From assembly GCF_030929615.1 (NCBI RefSeq), contig NZ_JAVFVU010000011.1, positions 1-64,000 of the forward strand: a stretch of DNA of 64,000 bases. The letters run 5' to 3'. The stretch is from Dyadobacter sp. LHD-138 (lineage in GTDB: Bacteria > Bacteroidota > Bacteroidia > Cytophagales > Spirosomataceae). A program made the position numbers and the translations under genes. Below, one piece after another: positions 7,830 through 16,791 of this stretch. The notes beneath the pieces were generated by a model, which made no database searches, was not told where the DNA came from, and saw nothing but the letters and a program-made list of their open reading frames with translations. Position 1 is the stretch's first letter. The number at the start of each line of letters is the position of its first letter.

Positions 7830-9038
7830 ATGAAAAAAAGATTTTTACTTGCCGGATTACTCAGTGCATTTTTACTAAAAGCAAAAGCCCAGACTTCCGA
7901 TAGCACCTACCAGAAAAGTACGTTGTCAAAAACGGAAGTTGAGCTTGTATACAGTCATTACATTCAGGATGGGCATAACTCTGCGGTGACGGGCGGGATC
8001 GGGACAGAAAAATTAACCGTTTATTCTCCCTCGGTTCGTATTGGCCATACTTTTAAAGAATATAATACGATCCGTTTTGTCGGTGGGGTTGACATTATCA
8101 GTTCCGCGTCAGTGGATAAGATCGATTTTATCGTGTCTTCGGCTTCCAAACGCGATGCCCGTTCTTATGGTAATCTCAACTATCAGCGTCAGTTGAAAAA
8201 GAAGGACATCAGGTTGGGCATTGGTTCGGGTTTTTCGATTGAGTCGGATTACATGTCAATACCTTTTTTTGCGTCGGCGGAATATACAAATCCGGCTAAA
8301 ACGAGGACGTATTCATTCGATTTTCAGGCTTACTTTGACGATTTGCGCTGGGGGCGGCTCGATCCTGACTATTACAAACCGGTCAGATTGATTTATCCCG
8401 TTGAGCTCCGAAACAAGCAGTGGTTTGATAATTACCGGCGGGAATCTTACAATTTTAAATTTGGATTTACACAGGTCATCAACCCAAGGCTCGTGCTCGG
8501 GATTTTTCCCGAATTTGCCTACCAGCAAGGGTTATTGGCGACTCCTTTTCACCGGGTTTATTTTAACAATGATTCCCTGAAAGTGGAAAATTTGCCCGGC
8601 GACCGGTATAAAGTTCCCGTGGGTGTCAGGCTTAATTATTTCATGGGAAGCCGTACAATACTGAAACTGAACTACGGGTTTTATTGGGACAGTTTTAATA
8701 TCCAGGGGAACAGCATCGAACTGGAAGCGGCCATTAAAACGTCACCACAATGGACGATATCACCTTTTTTTAGATTTTATAACCAGTCAGGTTCAGCCTA
8801 TTTCAGGCCTTACAAGGAACATTTGATTTCTGAAAAATATTATACTTCCGACTACGACCTGGCTTCTTTTCAGAGTTATAAGGCCGGGATTAATTTAAGA
8901 TATCTGCCGTCGGCGTATCTGACGAAAAGAATTTCCTTCGATGAGTTAAATCTGCGGTACGGTTTTTTCCATCGATCGAATGGTCTGAATGCCCATATGC
9001 TCACACTGGCAACCAAATTTGTACGGGAAAAAAGGTAA
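7830..9038 (+). CDS. DUF3570 outer-membrane-like beta-barrel protein
   Basis: 402 residues with a signal peptide (about 1-20, ending KAKAQ) followed by alternating amphipathic strands rich in Tyr, Phe and Ser, ending in TKFVREKR. The spacing of strands and turns suggests an outer-membrane beta-barrel. It matches DUF3570, a family repeatedly found beside DUF4266. It is the last gene of the thioredoxin-apbE-DUF4266 cassette and is probably co-transcribed with it. A transport or electron-conduit role is plausible from context but unproved. Confidence 0.8.
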   Translation: MKKRFLLAGLLSAFLLKAKAQTSDSTYQKSTLSKTEVELVYSHYIQDGHNSAVTGGIGTEKLTVYSPSVRIGHTFKEYNTIRFVGGVDIISSASVDKIDFIVSSASKRDARSYGNLNYQRQLKKKDIRLGIGSGFSIESDYMSIPFFASAEYTNPAKTRTYSFDFQAYFDDLRWGRLDPDYYKPVRLIYPVELRNKQWFDNYRRESYNFKFGFTQVINPRLVLGIFPEFAYQQGLLATPFHRVYFNNDSLKVENLPGDRYKVPVGVRLNYFMGSRTILKLNYGFYWDSFNIQGNSIELEAAIKTSPQWTISPFFRFYNQSGSAYFRPYKEHLISEKYYTSDYDLASFQSYKAGINLRYLPSAYLTKRISFDELNLRYGFFHRSNGLNAHMLTLATKFVREKR

Positions 9039-9196
9039 TTTGGAATGATCCGGATCATTGCATTGGAAAACTGATTGTTATGCTAATCATCTCCATTTGT
9101 TAATAAAACCCAATAATACTTGCTCCAAGTAATATTTTCCAAAATAATATATTAAATTAGTTAATTATTCACGCATCCAATATGGCCTCATCATCG

Positions 9197-9204
9197 TATA
9201 TTTG
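9197..9204 (+). promoter_or_regulatory. -7 promoter element for aroB
   Basis: TATATTTG matches TAnnTTTG. Transcription would begin near 9211, after the upstream in-frame start candidates at 9202 and 9205 and before the ATG at 9238. Confidence 0.5.
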
Positions 9205-9237
9205 ATGAGCATTGTATTTTTTATTGAATTGATTAGA

Positions 9238-10272
9238 ATGACTCAGTCCGTAGTTTTAGCACCCATTACCGAAACTTTACCAGCGTTTATTAGTTCAGCA
9301 CTGTATTCGAACGTGTTTGTTATTGCGGATTCCAATACCCGCAAGTATTGTTATCCATTAATAAAGCCCTTGTTACCGAAACATAAATTAGTAACGGTGC
9401 CGAGTGGCGAAAAACACAAGGTAATGGCTACTTGTGAAACGATTTGGGAAAGCATGACGGCGGCGGAATTGGACAGACATGCTTTGGTGATCAACATTGG
9501 CGGTGGCGTGATAGGGGATATGGGCGGTTTTTGTGCGGCAGTGTACAAGCGCGGGATAGATTTTATTCAGATTCCAACGACGTTACTGTCACAGGTTGAT
9601 GCGAGTGTAGGAGGTAAATTAGGAATTGATTTTCACGGTTTTAAGAATCATATCGGTGTTTTTGATATTCCAAACAGTGTATTGATTGACCCGTTTTTTC
9701 TGAAAACTTTACCTGAAAGGGAGATCCGTTCGGGATTTGCAGAAATTATAAAACATTGCCTGATTGCGGACGGAGAAAAATGGAAAGTGATCAGTCATAA
9801 TGATTTTGAAGAGCAAAACTGGGCTGACCTGATTGCACATTCGGTGAAGATCAAACAAAATATCGTTGATCAGGACCCTACGGAAAAGGGATTGAGAAAG
9901 ATCCTGAACTTCGGGCACACATTGGGGCATGCCGTTGAAACGTATTTTTTAGGAAAATCGGAGAAGGAAAGATTATTCCATGGGGAAGCGATCGCAGTGG
10001 GGATGATCATGGAGAGTTACCTTTCATTTAAAAGGAATCTCATAGACCGGAAGACATTGATTGACATTGAGGAGTTTATCTTCGCCACCTATGGCAGAGT
10101 ACTCATAAAACCTGAGGATGTGGAGCCAATCATTGCGCTGACCCGTCAAGATAAAAAGAACAGAGGAAGCGAAGTGCGTTTTTCTCTTTTGGAAGGGGCC
10201 GGGAAATGCGGTTATGATATGCCAGTGCCGGTTTCAGAAATGCGTAAAGCAGTAGCTTATTATATGGGGTAG
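9238..10272 (+). CDS. aroB: 3-dehydroquinate synthase
   Basis: Second step of the shikimate pathway: NAD- and metal-dependent conversion of DAHP to 3-dehydroquinate in the cytosol. Seen are the nucleotide-binding GGGVIGDMGGF, the substrate loop PTTLLSQVDASVGGK, metal ligands in GFAEIIKHCLI, the His pair in NFGHTLGHAVE and a further HGEAIAVGM motif. Length is about 344 residues, normal for the family. The frame runs back to 9202 (TTG) and 9205 (ATG), but the -7 box at 9197-9204 and the conserved beginning MTQSVVLAP favour the ATG at 9238. It stands alone rather than in an aro operon. Confidence 0.95.
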   Translation: MTQSVVLAPITETLPAFISSALYSNVFVIADSNTRKYCYPLIKPLLPKHKLVTVPSGEKHKVMATCETIWESMTAAELDRHALVINIGGGVIGDMGGFCAAVYKRGIDFIQIPTTLLSQVDASVGGKLGIDFHGFKNHIGVFDIPNSVLIDPFFLKTLPEREIRSGFAEIIKHCLIADGEKWKVISHNDFEEQNWADLIAHSVKIKQNIVDQDPTEKGLRKILNFGHTLGHAVETYFLGKSEKERLFHGEAIAVGMIMESYLSFKRNLIDRKTLIDIEEFIFATYGRVLIKPEDVEPIIALTRQDKKNRGSEVRFSLLEGAGKCGYDMPVPVSEMRKAVAYYMG

Positions 10273-10366
10273 TTCCTGGGTAGACGGACGGCATAAGCTA
10301 TTGATGAGTGGGTTTTCAAAATTAGAGTAACTATATCTATTTATAACCTGACAAAATTAAATACCT

Positions 10367-10936
10367 ATGCTGAAGTCTATTAAAACTTATGCCGCTTTAT
10401 TAGTGATATTGATATTAGCGGGTTGCTCGAGTGGTCGTAAAGTATTTGTGGAACATGACTACAGTTATGAAACAAATTTCAAAGATTATTCCTCTTATAC
10501 GTTTTTGGAATGTGAGCGTGATACAAATAATCTTTGTACAGAAATTTACGAGGCAATCCGTCGTCAGATGCAGGTGAGAGGCTATAAGCTTACCGCTGAA
10601 AAACCAACGCTATTAGTAAATTATGGTATTTTCTATGATAACCTGCGTTATCAGGGATATATGCAGCCCGTAATCAAAAACTGGGTGGATACGGAGAACG
10701 ATGGTTTCAGATATGAGCCGATCAAATACGCGCTCGATAAGGGTACGTTAATCGTTTCTCTGATTGATGCGGAAAGTGATCAGGTGGTGTGGAGAGGGTA
10801 TGCTTCGGGGATTTTCAAGGGTGTTGAAAACTCAAATAATCATTACCGGAGTGTCGTGAGAAGGATTTTTGATCAATATCCGCTTTTTGCAAAAGGATAT
10901 GATCCAAGAAGATATTCAGAACAGGTAGGACGATAG
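10367..10936 (+). CDS. DUF4136 lipoprotein
   Basis: 189 residues with lipobox LILAGCSS (Cys20). The mature part begins FVEHDYSYETNFKDYSSYTF and ends with a VVWRGYASGIFKG segment, the pattern of DUF4136 envelope lipoproteins. No enzyme motif is present. It is monocistronic, followed at once by a strong hairpin terminator shared with mraY. Role unknown; probably periplasmic or outer-membrane anchored. Confidence 0.8.
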   Translation: MLKSIKTYAALLVILILAGCSSGRKVFVEHDYSYETNFKDYSSYTFLECERDTNNLCTEIYEAIRRQMQVRGYKLTAEKPTLLVNYGIFYDNLRYQGYMQPVIKNWVDTENDGFRYEPIKYALDKGTLIVSLIDAESDQVVWRGYASGIFKGVENSNNHYRSVVRRIFDQYPLFAKGYDPRRYSEQVGR

Positions 10937-10953
10937 CGTGCCCCAAACAGAAG

Positions 10954-10990
10954 AAAAGCGTTCAGGAAGATTTTCTCCGTGAACGCTTTT
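10954..10990. terminator. Bidirectional terminator
   Basis: Arms AAAAGCGTTCA and TGAACGCTTTT around a 15-base loop, with T-rich flanks on the plus strand. It separates the DUF4136 gene from the convergent end of mraY. Confidence 0.85.
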
Positions 10991-10995
10991 TATTT

Positions 10996-12210
10996 TTATT
11001 GTAATTTCAAAGTTGCCAGTGTCAAAATCGCCAGAATGATGCCAACAATCCAGAAGCGGGTCACGATTTTTGCTTCGTGTATACCTTTTTTCTGATAATG
11101 GTGATGAAGCGGCGACATGAGCAGTATTCGTCTTCCCTCACCGAATTTCTTTTTGGTATACTTAAAATAGCTGACTTGCGTAATCACCGAGACGAGCTCA
11201 GAAAGAAACACACCGCACAAAACCGGAATCATTAGTTCTTTACGGATTGCCAGTGCCACGACGGCGATCACGCCGCCAAGCATCAAACTTCCCGTATCCC
11301 CCATGAAAACCTGGGCAGGATAGGCATTATACCAGAGAAACCCGACGCAGGCTCCGACAAAAGCAGCACAGAAAATTACCAGCTCTCCCGAATTGGGAAT
11401 GTACATGATGTTCAGATACTGAGAGAATTTCGTATTACCGGACAGGTAGGCAAGCACGCCCAGCGCCAGGGCGATGATGCCGGAAATCCCTGCTGCCAAA
11501 CCATCAATACCATCGGTGATATTGGCACCGTTGGAAACGGCTGTGATGATAAAAATAGCAATGATCGTATAAATAACCCAGGTGTATTCCTCGGGTAGCC
11601 AGCCAAAAAGCAGCGTTCGGTAATCAAATTCGTTGTTTTTGAAGAATGGAAGTGTTGTTACGGTCGGGTGTACCAAATCCTTATATCGCTGCACCTCTCC
11701 CAGGGAAGAGCTTAAAAGCGGCTGATCGTATATCCGGATTTTGACGTGATCGTTGAAAGAAAGTGTTAAGCCTACAATAAGTCCTAACCCCACCTGGCCG
11801 ACAATTTTAAACCGCCCGTGAAGGCCTTCCTTGTTATTTTTGAATTTTTTAAGATAATCGTCAATAAACCCGATCATCCCGGTCCACACAGCCGTAATCA
11901 GCAGCAGGATGATATAAACGTTCGATAATTTGGCGAACAGCAATACCGGAATCAGCAGGGATGCGAGAATGATAAACCCACCCATGGTTGGTGTGCCCGC
12001 TTTTTCCATTTGACCTTCCAAACCCAGATCACGGATCGACTCACCCACCTGCTGTCTGCGCAGAAAGTTGATAATCCATTTTCCATAGGTGGCTGCAATA
12101 AATAAAGACAATACCGTAGCACCGAGTGCGCGGAAGGAAATGTATTGGAATACGCCCGCTCCGGGTATGTTGAATTGCTTGTCTAGGTAGTCGAATAGAT
12201 AATAAAGCAT
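10996..12210 (-). CDS. mraY: Phospho-N-acetylmuramoyl-pentapeptide transferase
   Basis: Integral membrane enzyme that makes lipid I from UDP-MurNAc-pentapeptide and undecaprenyl phosphate. 404 residues with about ten membrane helices. Diagnostic loops are [17 protein letters not shown] (the Asp-Asp pair), [26 protein letters not shown] and the His-rich [12 protein letters not shown]. The N-terminal extension and the loop around 165-200 are usual in Bacteroidota MraY. It is the last gene of this dcw segment; a terminator follows, so murD, ftsW and murG are not in this transcription unit. Confidence 0.97.
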   Translation of the reverse strand: MLYYLFDYLDKQFNIPGAGVFQYISFRALGATVLSLFIAATYGKWIINFLRRQQVGESIRDLGLEGQMEKAGTPTMGGFIILASLLIPVLLFAKLSNVYIILLLITAVWTGMIGFIDDYLKKFKNNKEGLHGRFKIVGQVGLGLIVGLTLSFNDHVKIRIYDQPLLSSSLGEVQRYKDLVHPTVTTLPFFKNNEFDYRTLLFGWLPEEYTWVIYTIIAIFIITAVSNGANITDGIDGLAAGISGIIALALGVLAYLSGNTKFSQYLNIMYIPNSGELVIFCAAFVGACVGFLWYNAYPAQVFMGDTGSLMLGGVIAVVALAIRKELMIPVLCGVFLSELVSVITQVSYFKYTKKKFGEGRRILLMSPLHHHYQKKGIHEAKIVTRFWIVGIILAILTLATLKLQ

Positions 12211-12277
12211 GTAAAATCGTAATTAGCGCTTGCAAAGTTGACGTTTTCTGGCAGACTACACAACGTGTCCTGAATTT

Positions 12278-13762
12278 TTATTCTTTCTGAGAATGAAAAC
12301 TAAAAAATGCCTCTCTCAACACCTGCCTGTCATCAAAGTCATGTTTTACGCCGCGAATCTCCTGATAGGTCTCATGGCCTTTACCTGCAATCAGGATAAT
12401 ATCTTCCGGATTGGCCTCAGCAACCGCTTTGAAAATGGCTTCGTGACGATCCGGGATCACGGTCGTGTTTTTATATTTTAAAGGCGGAACACCTTTAAGC
12501 ATCTGATCCAGAATATCCTGGGGTTCTTCATAACGTGGATTGTCGGAAGTCAGGATGACCCGAGTACTTAAATTGCAGGCAATTTCGGCCATTTTAGGCC
12601 TTTTTGCAGCGTCACGATTTCCTCCGCATCCTACAATGGTGATGACCTGCTCATTGCCATGACGTAAATGTGCAATGGTTTGCAAGACATTTTCCAGAGC
12701 GTCCGGCGTATGGGCGTAATCAACAATACCCACGATGTTATCAGCCGAATGAATTTGCTCAAACCGGCCCGGAGGGCTGTTCAGATTGGATAATGCCGTT
12801 AAAATTTCTTCAGGAGACTCTCCAAGTGCCACGGCCGCTCCGTACACAGAAAGCAGATTATAACCATTAAACCGTCCGATGACACGGAACCAGACCTCCT
12901 GGTTATTGATTTCCATGTGCATGCCGGTCAACGTATCCGAAAGTATTTTTCCGTTATAGGTTGCCAGCGTTTGCAGTGAATAGGTTTCTATGCGTGCTTT
13001 TGTATTTTGAACCATCACCGAACCGCGGCGGTCATCAATATTGACAAGTGCAAAAGCGCCTTTCGGTAATTGATCGAAAAAACCTTTTTTCGCAGCAATA
13101 TAATTATCAAATGTTTTATGGAAATCGAGGTGATCGTGGGTGATATTGGTGAAAATTCCGCCTGCAAAATGCAAGCCGGTAATACGATGCTGAGCGACGG
13201 CATGAGAGCTTACCTCCATAAATACATGCGAACAGCCCCTTTTATGCATTAATGCCAGGAGCTCGTTCAAAGCAACGGCGTCAGGCGTGGTATGCGTAGA
13301 TGGAATAACTTCGTCTTCAATCTGATTTTGAACCGTCGACAGCAGCCCGCAGCGATAACCCAGAGCCCTGAAAAGCTGAAAAAGAAAGGTTGCAACCGAC
13401 GTTTTTCCGTTGGTGCCCGTTACGCCCACCAGTGTCAGTTTTTTAGAGGGATGATCATAAAACGAAGCAGCGATAAAACCCATCGCCAGCGCCGAATCCG
13501 CAACCTGGATATAGGTAATTCCTTCTCTAGGCTGAGCAGGGAGATCTTCACACAAAATGGCCAGTGCACCAAGGTCAGCAGCTGTTTCGATAAACTGGTG
13601 TCCGTCAACCTGCGTGCCTCTGAGTGCAACAAACAAACTTCCCGGCAAAACGCGCCTGGAATCTATAATTATTTTATTAACAAGGACATCGCTGGATCCG
13701 TGAACTGTTACGCCTGCGATTCCAGCGATTAAACTATGAATTGGTTTTTGAATGCTTTCCAT
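12278..13762 (-). CDS. murE: UDP-MurNAc-tripeptide ligase (meso-DAP-adding)
   Basis: Cytosolic Mur ligase that adds the third stem-peptide residue. The ATP loop GVTGTNGKTS, the carbamylated-Lys region and the C-terminal SDNPRYEEP are visible. The DNPR motif indicates meso-diaminopimelate rather than lysine as substrate, so the peptidoglycan is of the A1-gamma type. 494 residues, normal. It begins 8 bases after the ftsI stop and is followed after 67 bases by mraY. Confidence 0.97.
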   Translation of the reverse strand: MESIQKPIHSLIAGIAGVTVHGSSDVLVNKIIIDSRRVLPGSLFVALRGTQVDGHQFIETAADLGALAILCEDLPAQPREGITYIQVADSALAMGFIAASFYDHPSKKLTLVGVTGTNGKTSVATFLFQLFRALGYRCGLLSTVQNQIEDEVIPSTHTTPDAVALNELLALMHKRGCSHVFMEVSSHAVAQHRITGLHFAGGIFTNITHDHLDFHKTFDNYIAAKKGFFDQLPKGAFALVNIDDRRGSVMVQNTKARIETYSLQTLATYNGKILSDTLTGMHMEINNQEVWFRVIGRFNGYNLLSVYGAAVALGESPEEILTALSNLNSPPGRFEQIHSADNIVGIVDYAHTPDALENVLQTIAHLRHGNEQVITIVGCGGNRDAAKRPKMAEIACNLSTRVILTSDNPRYEEPQDILDQMLKGVPPLKYKNTTVIPDRHEAIFKAVAEANPEDIILIAGKGHETYQEIRGVKHDFDDRQVLREAFFSFHSQKE

Positions 13763-13770
13763 TGATGGAT

Positions 13771-15915
13771 TTACTGTAATGTTAACAGGATCGTTTTAAG
13801 TCCGCTTTTATTGGTGCCTGGCGGAAGCGATTGTTCCACCACCTTGCCCGAACCTTTGAATGTCACTTTGAAGCCTTTATTTTCCAGGATAAACAAAGCA
13901 TCGCGCATCGCCATGCCCTGCAGATCCGGAACATCTTTGGATTCGATGTTACGCGGTTTCCAGTTCGTTTTGCCTTTAAGTAAGATAGAACCGGCCGAAT
14001 ATTCATTTTCTTCCGTCACTGGCGTTAATTTTAATTCTTCGCTGATAATTTTCAGATCGGAAGTTCTGCCCGCCCATTTTACAATTTTTTCTGCCCCGCG
14101 GCTGGTATCTTTTAATATTTTCTGAATGCTCTGATCATAGGCATAAATGCGGTCGGCCACTTCCTTGAATACGGGGGCCGCTACACTTCCGGCGTAAAGC
14201 TGATAGTTTTCTTTGGCTCCACGTGGCGTGTCGATAATGACGATACAGCTGTATTTAGGCTTATTAGCAGGGAAATAGCCGGCAAATGAGGTATAATATT
14301 TCCCAGCTGTGTGGATCCCGTTGATCAGCTTTTGGGCAGTTCCGGTTTTTCCGGCGATTTTGTAAAGATCAGTTTTGATATTTCTGGCAGAGCCATGGTC
14401 CACAACACCTTCCAGCATTATTTTAATCTTACGTAATGTTTCAGGCGAACAGATCGGTTTTTCTGAAACGTAAGGCAGGATTTTGTCTTCCAGGTTTTCA
14501 GCGCTGCGCACCTCTCTGACTACCATGGGTCGCACCCAATACCCGTCGTTGGCAACGGCATTGTAAAAAGTGAGTGTTTGTAGCGGCGTCATGCGCATTT
14601 CATATCCGTACGACATGAAGGTAAGAGAATAATTGTTCCATTGCTTCGAGGACCGGTCTTTGATGTAAGGCGGATTTTCACCTTTCATGTGAATTCCCGT
14701 CGGCTCAGTCAGGTGAAACTGCTTAAGATACTGGAGATATTTATCAGGTTTTGAGAAAAAATAGCGCTGCATCAGCAAATGCACGCCAATGTTGGATGAT
14801 TTTTCAAATACCTGAGCGGCTGTCAGTACCCCATGTCCGCCTCTTTTTGAGTCGTTGATGGAAAGCCCGCGAAAGCGAACCGAGCCTGTTCCGGTATTAA
14901 CCGTCACCTGATTCGGGTTCATTTTTGTTTCTTCCAGCAACGCCATCATGGTTGGCAACTTGAAAGTGGAGCCAGGATCTGTACTTCCGGCGAGTGCGTA
15001 GTTGAAAACTTCCTCGTACTTGTCGTCCGGACGTTTGGTGAGGTTTGCCATTGCACGAATTTCCCCCGTAGCGACTTCCATAACGATCACACAGCCGAAA
15101 TCTGCCTGCGCTTCCGTCAGTTTCCTTCTTAAGGCAATTTCGGCCATGTCCTGAAAGTTCATGTCCAGCGTTGTATAAATATCTTTGCCGGCTTCCGGCT
15201 GAATATTCAGGGCGTCTCCCACCGGGATTTTTATGCCACCCTCAACCTGTTCCACCAGATTGACGCCTTCTTTTCCTTCGAGATCTTTGTCAAAACTCGC
15301 TTCAATACCGATGTATCCGCGACCGCTTTTCGGGTCTGTGCCACCTATTGTCCGGTCAGCCATCGGGCTAAAAGGTTTGTAACGTTTATAGATCATTTCA
15401 AACTTTCCTCCCCCGCCCTTTTTCTCTTTGCTAAAAAATGGCCATTCCTTAACCTTCTCGCGTTCCAGATACCCGATTTCCTTGCTTTTCAGGCGCAGAT
15501 ATCTTTTATTTTTGCTGACCCGGTATCTGACCAGTTTGTTTCTATAACCTTCAAAAGTGTTTTCTCCGAAGTTTTTTACCAACAAACTGGCAAGCTGGTC
15601 TACATTGTTATAGAAGTAAGCCGAATCGGCAACTTTCGTGTCAAATCCCACATAGTAATAAGGGAGCGAAGTGGCCAGCAAACTCCCGTCGCTCGAAAAA
15701 ATGCTGCCGCGCATGGCCTGGATGGTATCAAGCTTCAAGTCATTTTTGACGGCATATTCCGACCAGGTTTTGCCTTTGTGGGTAGCGTAATATTGCACAT
15801 GGAGGAGTTTCCCAAAAACCATGACTGCAAAAATGAAAAGCAACAGCGCAACGACACGTGCCCGGTATATCAGTGCTTTCTTATTATTTTGGCCGCTTTC
15901 TATGTCAGTCTTCAT
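13771..15915 (-). CDS. ftsI: Division transpeptidase (PBP3) with C-terminal PASTA domain
   Basis: 714-residue class B penicillin-binding protein that cross-links septal peptidoglycan. One N-terminal membrane helix (about 18-38) is followed by a dimerisation/pedestal domain with RGSIFSSDG. The transpeptidase domain has active-site motifs GSTFK (SxxK), SSN (SxN) and KTGTA (KTG). A single PASTA-like repeat lies in the last 60 residues (PDLQGMAMRDALFILENKGF), which is common in Bacteroidota FtsI but absent in Escherichia coli. It lies between ftsL (34-base gap) and murE. Confidence 0.95.
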   Translation of the reverse strand: MKTDIESGQNNKKALIYRARVVALLLFIFAVMVFGKLLHVQYYATHKGKTWSEYAVKNDLKLDTIQAMRGSIFSSDGSLLATSLPYYYVGFDTKVADSAYFYNNVDQLASLLVKNFGENTFEGYRNKLVRYRVSKNKRYLRLKSKEIGYLEREKVKEWPFFSKEKKGGGGKFEMIYKRYKPFSPMADRTIGGTDPKSGRGYIGIEASFDKDLEGKEGVNLVEQVEGGIKIPVGDALNIQPEAGKDIYTTLDMNFQDMAEIALRRKLTEAQADFGCVIVMEVATGEIRAMANLTKRPDDKYEEVFNYALAGSTDPGSTFKLPTMMALLEETKMNPNQVTVNTGTGSVRFRGLSINDSKRGGHGVLTAAQVFEKSSNIGVHLLMQRYFFSKPDKYLQYLKQFHLTEPTGIHMKGENPPYIKDRSSKQWNNYSLTFMSYGYEMRMTPLQTLTFYNAVANDGYWVRPMVVREVRSAENLEDKILPYVSEKPICSPETLRKIKIMLEGVVDHGSARNIKTDLYKIAGKTGTAQKLINGIHTAGKYYTSFAGYFPANKPKYSCIVIIDTPRGAKENYQLYAGSVAAPVFKEVADRIYAYDQSIQKILKDTSRGAEKIVKWAGRTSDLKIISEELKLTPVTEENEYSAGSILLKGKTNWKPRNIESKDVPDLQGMAMRDALFILENKGFKVTFKGSGKVVEQSLPPGTNKSGLKTILLTLQ

Positions 15916-15949
15916 GCCTGTGTGATGTCATTAAATAGATATGAAGTGT

Positions 15950-16357
15950 TTAATCTCCTTTGATAATAATCTTTTTGGTTGGATTGAGATTTTCTTCCAA
16001 TCCGTCGGGTTTAACCTTTTCAATGATGACAGACTGTTTTCCGCTTTTCATATATTCGGCTTGAATCGATGTGTATTCAGCCCTGAGGTCATCCACTTCT
16101 TTTTTTAGTTTGATGCTGTTTCTGACATATTCTTCCGACTGAAATCCGATTCGTTCATAAATTACCAAAAGCAGGACAATCCAGCCGAAATAATAAAAAT
16201 ACTTTACCGGAACCCTTTCTTCCCGACCAGGAACATTATCGCCAAAGATGGTGTCCAACGGCAGAAAGCGGTTCAGCCAGTTGAAAAGGTTAAATTGCCG
16301 TCTTGGTTTGGGTGCTTTTTCCGAAGCAGGTTTTGGTCGTCTTCTATTTTCAGCCAT
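15950..16357 (-). CDS. ftsL: FtsL-like division protein
   Basis: 135 residues: a basic, proline-rich cytoplasmic head (RRRPKPASEKAPKPRR), one membrane helix near 60-75 (YFYYFGWIVLLLVIYERIG), and a short coiled coil (about 80-110, KLKKEVDDLRAEYTSIQAEY). This is the topology of FtsL, which recruits FtsB/FtsQ and FtsWI to the septum. Primary sequence in this family is poorly conserved, so the call rests on topology plus position between rsmH and ftsI. Separated from rsmH by 434 bases of repeat-bearing DNA. Confidence 0.75.
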   Translation of the reverse strand: MAENRRRPKPASEKAPKPRRQFNLFNWLNRFLPLDTIFGDNVPGREERVPVKYFYYFGWIVLLLVIYERIGFQSEEYVRNSIKLKKEVDDLRAEYTSIQAEYMKSGKQSVIIEKVKPDGLEENLNPTKKIIIKGD

Positions 16358-16485
16358 GTTTTTTATAACAGTTCAATGTCATTAAAAATCATTGATTAAT
16401 GCGTCGGTTTTACCAAAATTCAATTGTTCAAATAGCGGTAAAAATTTTCGTTTTTATAGGTTGAAATACATCAAATCGTAAAATG

Positions 16486-16553
16486 TGTCACCCCTCCGGG
16501 GTTCAAATTGCTGCTTCGTCAACCGATACTACAATATCGTTCATCCGTTCGGG
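16486..16553 (-). repeat. Extragenic palindromic repeat unit, copy A
   Basis: On the minus strand the unit runs from CCCGAACGGATGAAC to CCCCGGAGGGGTGACA, two small palindromes about 45 bases apart. It resembles copy B at 16658-16732 in inverted orientation. It lies in the 434-base gap between rsmH and ftsL; no gene was seen there. Confidence 0.6.
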
Positions 16554-16657
16554 ATTATCGAGCCCCGGCGTCATTCTGGCTTTGACTTTTTGATATTGAA
16601 ATAATTGCATAGGTGTGTTTTCTACAAAAATCCTTTCTTAGATTCTAACCAATCGCA

Positions 16658-16732
16658 ATCCCGAAGGGATGAAAGTATTATAGAAAATTTATCCTGGCTT
16701 ATCCCCCTGCAAAACCCGGAACGGGTGACAGA
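16658..16732 (+). repeat. Extragenic palindromic repeat unit, copy B
   Basis: Runs from ATCCCGAAGGGATGAAAG, through TATTATAGAAAA, to CCCGGAACGGGTGACA, the same two-palindrome plan as copy A but on the other strand. The TATAGAAAA string also occurs beside the palindromes at 42985-43219, suggesting one family. Confidence 0.6.
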
Positions 16733-16791
16733 ACATAGGCCAGAATCCCTTTTTAAGCCAATACTTTTAACGTGCGTTACAAAAACCGGGC

